From Ascochyta rabiei (lineage: Eukaryota > Ascomycota > Dothideomycetes > Pleosporales > Didymellaceae): a DNA stretch of 64,000 bases. Below, in pieces: positions 1 to 10,299 of the stretch. The DNA lies in NCBI RefSeq assembly GCF_004011695.2, contig NC_082405.1, positions 3,223,001 to 3,287,000 on the forward strand, given 5' to 3'. The notes below the pieces were generated by a model, which had not been told where the DNA came from, did not search any database, and saw only the letters and a program-made list of their open reading frames with translations. The translations under genes and the position numbers were made by a program. The number at the start of each line of letters is the position of its first letter. Position 1 is the stretch's first letter.

Positions 1-741
1 ACTCCTGGACTCTGTGCCTATTTAAAGAATGTGGAGTGTGTCCCTCTTCTTCCGAGTGTTGGTAGATGTCTGCAACTCGCTCCTACGCCGACTCGTCCAA
101 ACTCGCTAGATGTGATATATTCTCGCAAGCCATTACAGCACAGTGTGTGGTGTATTTATGCTTTGTTGGTGTGTGCTATTCAAATCTTGCTGTGATGCAT
201 CAATTTGCCACGCCACTTTCTTCCTGATGACTAGATGTTCGTCGCCATTGGTGCGTTGTTCCTATGATGGTTCATCTCCAGCCAGGTCAGGTCAGGTCAG
301 CTAATTCGACATGATCAGATTGACCTGGCGCCTGCGAAGCATTCCCGGGAGACTGGAAGCACCCCAAAGCCGCTCGTGTGGTGCATTTTCGACCTGCGGT
401 GGGGTGGCGCGGTTAGCGAAGCCGGTCCTTGATACAAAAGCTCTGGTGTCTACGACGAGGCTGGATGCGCGGATGATTCTGTAAGGTTCACGACGGCTGA
501 TCTCCAGTGCGTTGATCGCTCTATTACAACGTGTTTGGAGACTGGCGGCCCATACAGCACAAGTGGCGCAGCGTCCTTGATGTGGCGGCACCTGTCGATA
601 GCAGTGTGCAAGCAGGAGGGACGAGGAGAAAAGGCTTAGGACGCAAAGCGGCATCATAACATGAAAATTGCAGCGTGAATCAATCCCAGTGCCTTGTTTG
701 TACGCGGTCGCTCGGCCTCGATTTCGTCCATGGACCAGAAG
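1..741. other. Intergenic, no supported gene
   Basis: A short GTCAG direct repeat (about three copies) lies near 286-300. A 118-codon minus-strand ORF at 301-657 starts with a hydrophobic stretch, but it has no recognisable domain and lies just past the 3' end of the oxidoreductase gene. I cannot support it as a gene. Confidence 0.5.
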
Positions 742-1928
742 CTACAGCTTGCTCGCCCTCCTCTGCTCGCCCAGCGTGACGACCAACTTCCCAAACTGCC
801 GCGCACTGCGCATATCCTCGAACAGCCCGTCGATCTTCTCGATATCCAGACCGTGCACGCTGCGGCTCACCACAGGCCTGAGCTGCTTCTCGCGCACAAA
901 CGCAACCATGTCTGCGAACTCGGTGCGCGAGCCCATGGTGGAGCCGCGCACTTCGATGTTGCGCAGGACGGCGCTCATCAGGAAGTCCATCTTCGGCGAG
1001 AGCGTCATGCCGTAGATGGAGATGATGCCGCCGGGCTGGGTGGTTAGGCAGTGTTCTGGCGAGGGGTCGCGGGGACGTTACGTACCTTGAGCAGTCTACT
1101 CCCCTTGCTGACGACATCACCGCCGGCGCCGTCCACGATGGCATCGAGATAGTTCCGGTGTGCGGGGAGCAGGGATTGCAGCTTCTTGTCCCAGTCTTTT
1201 TCTCGGTAGCTGACGCCGCCCTTGGCGCCCAGCCGCACTGCTTTGTCGATCTTGGCCTGGTCGCTGGACGTCACGAAGACGTTGCATCCCTCCGCCACAC
1301 CGAACAACAGCACCATCAGCGCCACGCCGCCTCCGATCCCCGTCACGAGCAGGTTGCGCCCGCGCTGCGCGTTGTCGCCGCACTTGACGCGGAACGCGCG
1401 CCACGCGGTCAAGCCGGTGAGAGGCAGCGCCGCGGCCTCGTCGTCGCTCAAGTGCGGCGGACAGACCTCCAGCTCGCCTTTATCGAGCACGATGCTCTCG
1501 GCCAGCGTGCCCGCCGGGTTGCTCTTCGTGCCGCCGAGGATCGCGTACCCCTTGGGTGCTTCCGGGCCGTCGGGGGATGACGTCCACCCGGTCCCGGGGT
1601 TCAGCAGTACGCGCGCGTTGAGCCAGGGTTTGGCGCCGGCGCCGCTGGAAGTGACGATGCCCACCCCGTCGGCGAGGAGCGGGACGCCGAAAGTGGTCCC
1701 CGGGTAGAGGTGTTGCCGGATGAAGAGGTCGCGGTGGTTGAGGGCGGCGGCGGTGAGGGTTATCACAGCCTGGAGGGGGGGTTAACGGGAGTAGAGTGGA
1801 AAAGGGGAGGGCCAGCCTACCTCGTTCTCTCTTGGCGACGGTTCCGGGATGGTGATTTTCTCGAGGGGGTAGTAGACTTTTCCTGGCTTGCCGTCGATTT
1901 TCTTGATGGCGATTGCGGACGGCATCAT
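742..1928 (-). CDS. MDR-family (zinc-type alcohol dehydrogenase / quinone oxidoreductase-like) oxidoreductase with C-terminal SKL
   Basis: Predicted NAD(P)H-dependent medium-chain oxidoreductase of about 361 aa; the substrate is unknown. There are three exons: 1928-1821, 1769-1086 and 1035-742. Both introns are GT-AG, and the second has a CTAAC branch site just before its acceptor. Splicing gives the continuous N-terminal motif AAALNHRDLFIRQHLYPG, typical of the GroES-like half, then the Rossmann glycine motif GIGGGVAL near residue 185. The reading frame is open further upstream but has no other ATG; two adjacent ATGs at 1928 and 1925 give MMPSAIAIKK, where related proteins usually begin. The protein ends in RRASKL, a consensus PTS1, so a peroxisomal location is inferred. 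The family call is firm; the exact activity is not known. Confidence 0.85.
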
Positions 1929-2174
1929 GGAGGGCGCCGAGGCAGCGGGTTGTGGGGGTTTTGTCTCACGGCTGGTGGTGGACGCAACCGACGCGGACCT
2001 CGGCTCGCTCCCGCTCAAGTGGGTCGGCCATGCGGGGGAGCGAGGTGGCAGGGGCAGGGATGCTCGCTTTGTTATCTCGCATCTGCAGTGGGTCCTTGAT
2101 GATTACAAAACGTTTGTTCGAATGAGTAGATACTTGTAGATACAGACGCACACATCGCTGCTGATCTTCTCCCA

Positions 2175-3872
2175 TCACGGCCTCCACTGGAACGAGGGGT
2201 GCCTCCAATCCAAATCCTCAATCTCGCCCGCCGATTTGCCCGCCAGCTCAGCGTCGACGTCGACCTGCGCGCGCTTGCTGTTGCTCTTCTTCATCCACAT
2301 CAACAGCAAAACACCCAGGACGAGGATGGCGCTGCTGGTCGCCAGGTTCAGTCCGTTGCCGATGCGGTAGTTGGGGCCGTCAAAGGGCAGGAAACTCCAC
2401 GTCGAGATGAGACCGCCGACGTTGCCGAACATGACGATGGTGCCAATGGCAGAAGCGCGCGCCGTGTCTGTGACGACGTTGGCGGAGCCCTGCGCGTTGC
2501 AGAGGGCGCCGAAGGAGAAGGCGCCTGACGCGATGATGAAGGTGGCTCCGTAGCGCACTTGAGGCTCGCTGCTGGCGAGGAACATGATGTAGCCGACCAT
2601 CATCAGCGGCGCGCCGGCGACCATGAAGATGGTGCGTCGGTCGTAGCGCCAGCTGAGGAAGGGGAACAGCAGCGTGAAGAATGCGCCCACAATGTACGGT
2701 GGGACAGTGCGCAGCTGCTGGTAGACGACCGTGTTCTTTGGGTAGATTGTTCGCACAATGGTAGGCGCGAAGAAGGCAAGGCCCTGCACGGTGATGTTGT
2801 CGAGGAGGAAGATGGCTGATGTCGCCAGTATGACTGGGTTGAAGATGCCGCGGAACGTCTTCTTCCTGTCCAGCTTGTCGATGACCTCGTGCTGTCCCAC
2901 GCGCTCAGACTTGACGCGAGCAACGGCCAAGTCCTTCTCCTCCTGTGTGAGCCACCTGGCCGTCTCCGGTCGGTCGGTCAGCGTGAAGAACGAGATGAGC
3001 GCAAGCAGACATGTGACAATGCCCTCGATTGCGAAGATCATCCTCCAGCGGTGCAGGGACCCGAAGTGGTCTAGCGTCAGAATGGCAGATGCCAACAAAC
3101 CACCAAAAGCACCAGCGAGAGGCGCCATGACAATGTAGAGCGACAGACGGAAGGCGAGCTCAGATCGGCGGTAGAACCTAGACATGTAGAAGGCAATTCC
3201 CGGCTTTTGCTGAAGTCAGCGCGTGAGCAAGTGGGTGGGTGCAAGACGATACGTACCAGCATGCCAGCTTCGAAGATGCCGAGCACGAAGCGGACGCCAC
3301 ATATGCTGTGGATGTCATGGACAAACGCAGTGCCGATAGACGCAATACCGAAGCACAGCGATGTAACAGGAATGAACCATCCAGGGCCCATCCACTTGCA
3401 GCAAATATTGGAGGGAATCTTCTCGCTGTCAGCCAGGGAAGTGGACAAACGCAGCGTGCGACGCCTTGGTACATGCCCAGGAACTCACCTCGAAGATGAT
3501 GTAACTGATGTAGAAGATGGACAAGACCTGGTTGTAGTCGTAGCCCTTCAATCCCAGGTCCTTTTCAAGACCGGCCAGACGCGCATTGCCGATGTTGGCA
3601 CGGTCAATGAAGCAGAAGAGATACAGCAGCGCGACCGTGGGGATGATGTAGCAGTCGATCTTCCACCTCAGCTTGGCCTCGGCCTTGGGGTCGAATGTGA
3701 GCAGCGCATTGCCGTAGCTGTGCTGGTTAGTCTACGTCGACACCAATGGAGTCGTTGGGGAGTCGCACACGTCAGTCGCTGTGTGGCCGTGCTCGGCGAC
3801 GGTGTGCGTGTTATCGCTCTTGAGGTCCTCGTGCAGGCTCGTGGTGTTCTTGTCGAGGTGGTCGTCAGACAT
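2175..3872 (-). CDS. MFS transporter, Dal5/TNA1-like anion:cation symporter (allantoate/nicotinate permease type)
   Basis: Plasma-membrane major facilitator of about 507 aa, expected to have 12 membrane helices and to import a small organic anion (vitamin- or allantoate-like). Exons are 3872-3769, 3717-3489, 3418-3257 and 3203-2175; all introns are GT-AG, 50-70 nt. Family hallmarks after splicing are a hydrophilic acidic N-terminus, the first-helix segment with CFIDRANIGNARLAGLEKDL, the loop EAGMLPGIAFYMSRFYRR with RRSELAFRLS, and a central loop with DRPETARWLT. The last intron has two in-frame acceptors 6 nt apart; the one giving MLPGIAFYM matches the family better than the one adding Gln-Lys. 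Length is normal for the family and no defect was seen. The substrate cannot be read from sequence. Confidence 0.88.
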
Positions 3873-3939
3873 GGCGTGTAGCGACGAGCGAGTGAGACGG
3901 TCTTGGGCGAGGGCAACTCGAAACGGAGCTCCGTCCTTT

Positions 3940-3946
3940 CTTTATA
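3940..3946 (-). promoter_or_regulatory. TATA-like box of the MFS transporter gene
   Basis: TATAAAG on the minus strand, about 68 nt upstream of the transporter ATG at 3872. The distance suits a TATA box with a short leader. Motif and position only. Confidence 0.4.
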
Positions 3947-4653
3947 CCTCTACCGCTGGCCATGCATCCAGACATGATTAGCTGCCCTTGGCGGCAGCCG
4001 CTTTGCTCGAAGCTCGAGCGCTAGCCGGCCGTGATCTATGGGCCTGCTAGCTGCTCCCGGCAAGGTGCAGCGCTTGGTAGCGAAACCTGGGCCACTCACA
4101 CACCGCCCACGCGGGGACCCCACAGTCTGGGGTATCTAGACACAGCCGGCTGTTGGTAACGGGTTCGGCAGGCAGCGTCGGTACTTGGTGTTGCGAAACC
4201 CAGAGGTGCACAGTCGTGTGCTGGGAGTCGGTGCCAACTTCACAGCATCGGAATCAAAACAAGCACCGCACAGCGGAAGCGGAAGCGGGAAACTTTCCGA
4301 CCACGCAGTAGTTAGCCACTCGTAATCCCACAATTCCATGCGCAATCCGGAGGAGCACACAGCCAGAACAACGGCTCGACTGTACGAATACAGACGCGCC
4401 GCCGAGAAGAGGGATTGTACACGTGCAAAGAGGCTCGACGATAGCTTTGTCTGGAGTGGGAGCGTGGGTGAGCGAGAGCTAGATGTGCACCTTGGTGCGG
4501 GAGGGGAAGCGGGATCTTCGCGGCTCCGTTGAAGCTGGAGAGTCTAGGTAGAGTGTGGTACGTATGTACGGCATCTTCCGCACGGGGTGCTTCGCGAAAA
4601 CATCCAGCGTTCCGCAACTCACTCACCACTCTCGACTGCGCACATCAAATCCT
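3947..4653. other. Intergenic, upstream of MFS gene
   Basis: No gene supported. Several ORFs of up to about 105 codons on both strands have no family features. Confidence 0.5.
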
Positions 4654-5362
4654 TCATGACCTGCAGTTGAGTGAGATCGTCTTCGCTGTCAGCTGGTGGA
4701 ACCCCTTGGCGCCGTTCTCCAGATCCATGTAGCTTCCTCGCTCGCTGTACACTAGCTCGCCGTGCCGCGTCGCATCGGCCATGAGTAGGGTGACGGAGCG
4801 GGCTGGTACGTCTGCGGGTTGCAGGTTGTCTCTTATCGCGCAGAGTACCGCGGGGGATAGGATACCGGTGTCGGTCCAGGAGGGCGCGATGGCGTTGATG
4901 CGGATGGGCAGTTGGGGGTGCAAGTGGGCTGCTAGAGAGGGCATCAGGCCGAGAACTGCGTATTTGGTTATTGCGTGTGTGCGTAGAACTACGGACGAAG
5001 CTTACTGTAGACTGTCACAGGGCACCGTATCCACCGTGCGTTGGCGTTGAAATGCATCAAACAACCCTCGGCAAGGCGATACTCACAGTTCGACCTGTTG
5101 CTTCCAGTCCGTCACATCGACTTTGGAGACGGGTACGGAAGCCGCGTTAGGCTCAGGAAGCGGGTTGAGGTCGCTGGCATAGACCTCACCGCCATGTTGG
5201 ACGATACGGCGAAGGGTTGCGAGATCGATGCCAGACGACGCGCCTAACACACGTGAACGGGTGGTTTGCAGGAGTAGAGCTGAGGGCGTGCAGACCAGTG
5301 ATGAGCACGACCTGATCCTTGATTTGGTCAAGGTCGCTGTCTGAGATGGTGAAGCTCGTCAT
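4654..5362 (-). pseudogene. Short-chain dehydrogenase/reductase remnant with internal deletion
   Basis: The two ends of a classical SDR are present but the middle is not. Exon 1 (5362-5296) starts at ATG and reads into ITG; splicing to exon 2 (5243-5087) restores the nucleotide-binding TGASSGI motif, followed by an Asp where SDRs usually have Gly (GIDLAT). Exon 2 ends after the DVTDW segment. The C-terminal half resumes near 5000 with ITKYAVLGLMPSLAAHL, the segment after the catalytic Tyr-x-x-x-Lys, and runs through RINAIAPSWTDTGI to a stop at 4654. The roughly 90-100 residues with the NAG motif, catalytic Ser and Tyr are missing; at the Tyr position I read His. In-frame stops lie in the gap. 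Probably non-functional. Confidence 0.65.
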
Positions 5363-6312
5363 GTTTGCGGCTTGAAGTGGAGCCTGGCAGTAGCTGAAAG
5401 GGGAATGGAAGATTTTCCAGGCCTGTACATGGAACGAATGTCGAGCAGCTCAGACTAGTATCAATGAATATTGCTCACTGCACGTAGTTCCACATCTTGG
5501 GAGAAGCAGCTTCGTTGTTGTAGTTGGCTTCGAGTAAGCTTACGGTGCTCGACCCCGCTCTAGCGTTGGAACCACTAACCTTGAAGGTAATCATCAAGTC
5601 AAAAACCCATGTTTTAGAATTGCCTTCATTTGGGCACGCGGGCGGCACAGCAATTTCAAGGAACATGCTCGCGATCGTAGAGGGACCAGGTTGTTCTGCA
5701 TAGCCAGAGACCATCCCAACGCAGCTGCGATGTATCTATCGTTTGCAGCATTGTAGAGCGCGTGCATGGCAATACTAATTTTGCGTGTTGTTGTGTACCT
5801 TCAAGTGCGGAGATGGAGGAGAGTGCAGCTTACTCGTGTTATGCAGGATAGGATCCAGGCCCTCCCTGTGCTGGTTCAGTAGCAGTGGTAAGAGGATGTA
5901 CGTGTATTTCTGAGTGGGTTGGCCGCGTTGGGTACCTGAAGGTGCGCAAGTGATGGAGTGGAGGGAGCAGCCAAGAGGCACTCAACAGCGAACGACCGCG
6001 TACTCGTGAATGGTTGGTGGTGCTGTGGTAGCTTGCTTGGCAACCGCGTTTTAGATTTCTACATGGAAGCACAATACCAGCAATGACGAGCACCTCGCCG
6101 GTGACTTGACGTAGCCGGGAGGATATGCCAGCGTGCAGGGTATCCTTCGTATTCAGCACGTGTGAATGGCATGGGGTGCGCTGGTCGGTCGCTTCGTCGA
6201 GTGCGCGGGTAGCTCCGAAGTGGACGGGCGTGGGTACGTCAACAGGGCTGTCGAGTGTTCCGTGGGGTGCGCTGACGCTCCTCTCCTCGGCTTCACGTAC
6301 TCGTGCAACCGC
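5363..6312. other. Intergenic between SDR remnant and LSm4
   Basis: A 79-codon ATG-initiated minus-strand ORF (5475-5714) has no recognisable motif. Nothing else is supported. Confidence 0.5.
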
Positions 6313-6802
6313 TCAAGCGTTGTTGGGACCACCGCCTCCCCTTCCACGTCCTCGCCCACGTCCACGCGTGCCCCTGCCTCCCCGGTCTCCGCGATGGTCG
6401 CCTCGCGAGTGCATGCCGCCGCGTGCGCCTCTTTGGGCCTGGTCCTTGACCTGCTGGTCCTTGACGAGCTCGATGATCTCGTCGGGTACGCGCAGGTACT
6501 TGATCTGCATGCCGTCAGGTTACGTAAGCCGCCCAGCGTCGATTGCACTGACCGTGCTGCCGCGGACGTAGATCTCAGGCAGCCTCATGAACTTGTCGCC
6601 GTCTGCGCTCGTCTGCACGACTTCTCGCAATGTGAGGTTCATCCATGTGTCGCAGTTGACCAGCAGGCCGTTGAGCGTCTCGCCGCTCTTGAGCTCGACG
6701 AGCATCGGGTGGCCGGTCGCGGCGGTGAGAAGGCCGAGTGGAAGCTGTGGCGCTGGTGAGTGAGTGCGGGAGGGGCGTGCAGGGCGCGTTGTGACGGACC
6801 AT
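6313..6802 (-). CDS. LSM4: U6 snRNA-associated Sm-like protein LSm4
   Basis: Subunit of the Lsm1-7 and Lsm2-8 rings, which act in cytoplasmic mRNA decay and nuclear U6 snRNA binding. The predicted protein is 128 aa. Exon 1 contributes only the ATG (6802-6800), exon 2 is 6744-6553 and exon 3 is 6504-6313; introns are 55 and 48 nt, GT-AG. Joining exon 1 to exon 2 gives the conserved start [20 protein letters not shown]. The Sm1 motif follows ([20 protein letters not shown]); the Sm2 motif ([19 protein letters not shown]) spans the second splice junction. The C-terminus is an RGG-rich tail (about residues 95-125), as in LSm4 of other eukaryotes. Ten bases upstream of the ATG begins a tandem repeat, so the leader is unusual. 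Confidence 0.93.
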
Positions 6803-6811
6803 GTTGTCGTT

Positions 6812-6893
6812 ATGTTGGGTCGTGATGAGCGCGTTGGGTCGTGATTGAGCGCGTTGAGTCGTGATGAGCGCGTTGGGTCGTGATGTGCGCGTT
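6812..6893. repeat. 19-20 bp tandem repeat, about 4 copies, immediately upstream of LSM4
   Basis: Units read GTTGGGTCGTGATGAGCGC with one-base variants, plus a partial fifth copy. They lie 10 bp upstream of the LSM4 start codon, so in its 5' UTR or core promoter. Confidence 0.8.
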
Positions 6894-7480
6894 GGGCAGG
6901 AACTGCAAGTGCAAACAGATGACCTCAATCGCGGCGTCGATGTGGGCGGCTTTGGCTACACGAGGCGTCGCTGGCGCTGTCGTCCAGGTCGCCCACTGGG
7001 GATGAGGGGATCATCGACTGGCCCTGCCTGGTCCATGCACCGCGGACGCTTGGCTCAGCCCTAAGCACGCACAACGAGTCAACGACCACGCAGTCGGCCG
7101 CCGGCAACTCCCTCTCACTCTCAGCGTTCCTGGCGCTGCTGAAGCCGTTCGCGATGCACACACGGCCGCCTCAGGCAGGCTGTGCAGCTCATTGAAACAC
7201 GTCCGGCTTGCTTTGTGCCGTTCAGCACTAGGTACGGCCCGCAGGCTCCCATCCATGGACTACCTACCGGTAGAAACGTGACCGGCAGCTGCGCCACACT
7301 CGCTGACTGTGACGTCTCCGCGTATCCGCCCGCCCTTCTGCCTGATGCTCAAGAACGGGGACGACGGCTCCCACGTCTCACCAGTCGCCGCGTCCGCTGT
7401 CTCTTGCGGTGGTGGCACGTCTGTCTACACCGCCTCCTTTTGCTGCTGTTCTCTTTGCGTCCTTGTCTTTGTCCAGCACC
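6894..7480. other. Intergenic between LSM4 and membrane-protein gene
   Basis: Divergent spacing between a minus-strand and a plus-strand gene, presumably holding both promoters. No clear TATA box and no further gene seen. Confidence 0.4.
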
Positions 7481-7530
7481 AGCACCAGCACCAGCACCAG
7501 CACCAGCACCAGCTCCAGCTCCAGCTCCAA
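7481..7530. repeat. CAGCAC / CAGCTC hexanucleotide repeat in a 5' leader
   Basis: Six to seven CAGCAC units, then CAGCTC units, ending one base before the ATG of the next gene. The run also keeps an ORF open from 7409, but the signal peptide begins at the ATG at 7532, so I treat the repeat as leader. Confidence 0.8.
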
Positions 7531-7531
7531 C

Positions 7532-9522
7532 ATGCGCTCCTTCAAGGCCAAGGTGCTGTCAGCGGTTGCCTGTCTTGCACCCGCCCTGGCCGCTGCGCTT
7601 CCCGGCCACGCCGAGGTCGCGCGACCGCACCACGAGCCTTTGCAGCTAGGTACCGTCCCCTCTCGTGCCCAGCGCTGGCTGCCTCCAGGCACCTGCTAAG
7701 CGGCTGCAGACTTTCAGCAAAACTACGCGCAAGCAACCTTCCGCGTGCCCTGCCCTGGCTGTCTGGGCCAAGACCACACGGACCAGGATGACGAGTCACT
7801 TGTAAGGCCCGCGCAAGGCTTCTCTTCGTGTGTACCGCCCCGCTCACCCGCCTCCAGACCTTGAACTTCACCGCCCACACCCACGCCCACGCCTGTGGCT
7901 CTTCCAACATCACCATCAACGGTGTTCCCCTGCCCCAGCAATGGGAAGGTGACTACGCATCCGGCTCAGGCTCCTACCAGTACACCAGTCCTGCCGCCCT
8001 CCAGCATGACCGGCTTCCCCAACGCGACCTGGCCCTTGCATGGAACTCGACCTGTCTTCACGGTGACGCGGAGGCGGACGCGCCTGCTCAGATCCTGACG
8101 GTCAACATCAGGTCCATAGACGGCGTTCCTGTAAACACACCCTCCGGCTTTACCATCTCCTTCAAGCAAAACTCATCACCGCCCTCCCTGCTCAGACTTG
8201 ACACCCAACCGGACCCTGCGCCTGAGCTGTCTGATATCTGGCGTGACCCCCCGGCCCATCTCCGCCTGGTCTTTGGCGATTCCGCAGACGCAAACCCCTA
8301 TCTCCAAGACGAGATCCGAGAGCTCAGAGCCCTCCAAGCTGAACTCGAAGCGATCCAGCAGGCAGTAGCCAGCAAGAAGCAACACATCCACGCGCAGATC
8401 CGCAAGGAGACCAGGTGCTTTGCCGAAGAGTGGAAGCACTGCCACGGCCTTTCTTGCATTCTCAAGACAGTCGCCGGCAGAGCCCACGGCGCATGGCGAG
8501 TCGTCTATCTGCGCCTCCATCCTGACGATCAAGATAAAAACATGGGTCGTCCAGAGGCCTACGCATCGGCCCATGTTGGGTCGCAACGATACGGCAGCAT
8601 CACGGCCGACTCCAGGGTGGAGTACCCAGACTCGGAGCCTCGCCCGTACGAAGGATCCACAGGGGAGCTCCCACCGCGACCCCAGCAGCGCCCAGCGCCT
8701 TACATGATTGCGCTGGAGGTCGCTCTCGGCATCCTCTGCTGCGGCTGTCTGGTCGCCGTCATCCGGCACAAGTGCTCCAGCCTGCGCACGCGCACAGAGC
8801 GCGCCGCCGACTACGAAGAGCGCTACAACGCACGCGTGTACAAGCGCGCGGCCCGCCGACACGCCTGGCGCAACTGGTGGCGCGGCAACTGGCGCAAGGA
8901 CGCAGCGCGCATCGCCGACTACGAGGAAAAGCGCGCGCTGATGCAGGACCAGGAGAGCGTGCTGGAGAGCGCGATGCAGGAGGAGATACGGCAGCTGCGT
9001 GTGGCGCACAACATCGTCCACGACATCATCCGCGCCGAGGAGGGGCGGAGCTCGCCACCAGCGAACGCAGTCGGGGGGTGCACGTGTCGTCCCCGCTTCC
9101 CTCCAGCGCCTGCTTCCGTAGCCTCGACATCGACGTACCCGCCCTCGACGATGCCCGAAGCGCCGTCCCGCCCGCCGTCCCGCACCGACAGCCTCCCCAG
9201 CTACCGCTCACGGGCGCCCAGCGAGCCGCCAACGTACGAGGCGGAGGTGATTCCGTTTGTCGCCGACGGGTTCAGGCCGGTCGGGCCAGGGCGAGCCAGG
9301 ACGCACTCCACCGACGGCAGCGCGTTCGCGCGGTCAGGGGAATACGCGTCGAGAGCGCGGGCGCGGAGCTACGCCGCGAGCTCGACTTCGCACGCCGAGA
9401 GCGGGCGCTGGACGCCCGACAGCAGCGTGGTGGACGTCAGCCCGCGGCCCAGCGCCGAGACGCTGCGGGATCTGCGGAGCATCTACACGTGCGAGGAGAG
9501 GGAGGAGAGCGAGGCGGAGTGA
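7532..9522 (+). CDS. Conserved fungal single-pass membrane protein, function unknown
   Basis: Predicted 624 aa type I membrane protein. Exons are 7532-7649, 7710-7801 and 7858-9522, with 60 and 56 nt GT-AG introns. It opens with a signal peptide (MRSFKAKVLSAVACLAPALA). The second exon adds an ectodomain start with a Cys-x-x-Cys pair (FRVPCPGCLG), followed by N-glycosylation sites such as NFT and NIT. A predicted coiled coil (EIRELRALQAELEAIQQAV) precedes one transmembrane segment near residues 365-385 (IALEVALGILCCGCLVAVI). The cytoplasmic part is rich in Arg, then a second helical region, then a long Ser/Pro/Arg-rich disordered tail ending in acidic residues. The layout suggests a cell-surface sensor or scaffold, but no named domain was recognised. 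Confidence 0.75.
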
Positions 9523-9568
9523 AGAAGCTTTTCCTTCGACACGATGTATTGGGATGGGGTTTGCGCGC

Positions 9569-9622
9569 TGTTGTTGGATGTAAGCGTTGTATTGGCGTTG
9601 TTGGATGTAAGCGTTGTATTGT
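9569..9622. repeat. 27 bp tandem duplication
   Basis: Two near-identical copies of a unit around TTGTTGGATGTAAGCG, in the 3' flank of the membrane-protein gene. Confidence 0.7.
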
Positions 9623-9679
9623 CTTCTTTCTCTTCTTATCCCCACCACGCGCATGCAGCCTATGTATATATATATATAT

Positions 9680-10239
9680 ATACATGTTACCCATGGTTAA
9701 TACTAATAGAAGCGTAATAACACTATCTAAGCTACTTGTTTCAGTCATGCTTCTATCTAGCTTCTGTCTAGCTTATTAGTCTATCCTAAGCACCCTCTAT
9801 ACTTCTCTATTTACAGAGTTGTAACCTCCCTAATAGTATACACAATAGAGTGGTGTTTAATACAGTGTACAGCAGAAGAAGAGATAGATTATAAAAAGGA
9901 TTAATTTAGGCAAACGCAGCCTGTACTAGATTGTAGGTTATAGGCATAGCAGGATATATATACATATTACCTATAGTTAATACTAATAGAAGCGTAATAA
10001 CACTATCTAAGCTACTTGTTTTAGTCATGCTTCTATCTAGCTTCTGTCTAGCTTATTAGTCTATCCTAAGCACCCTCTATACTTCTCTATTTACAGAGTT
10101 GTAACCTCCCTAATAGTATACACAATAGAGTGGTGTTTAATACAGTGTACAGCAGAAGAAGAGATGGGTTATAAAAAGGATTGATTCGGGCAAACGCGGC
10201 CCGTGCTAGATTGTGGGTCGTGGGCACAGCAGGCTACAC
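9680..10239. repeat. Tandem duplication of about 280 bp with RIP-like divergence
   Basis: Copy 1 (about 9680-9959) and copy 2 (about 9960-10239) align along their length at an offset of 280 bp. Each starts near a TATATA run. The interiors are almost identical, but at the right end nearly every difference is a transition (G or C in copy 2, A or T in copy 1), for example TGGGTT versus TAGATT and GGCACAGC versus GGCATAGC. That is what RIP would leave. No coding potential seen. Confidence 0.85.
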
Positions 10240-10299
10240 AACGTCCATGGTCAGGTATCCTACACACGTATCCTACACACAGGCACAGCACCGCGTGCG

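Noticed and set aside
301..657. 118-codon minus-strand ORF with hydrophobic start
   Set aside because: Possible signal peptide but otherwise Arg-rich and without homology clues; lies downstream of the oxidoreductase stop.
5475..5714. 79-codon minus-strand ORF with ATG
   Set aside because: No motif, no splice context; length is within chance expectation.
8176..9021. 281-codon minus-strand ORF
   Set aside because: Shadow of the membrane-protein exon.
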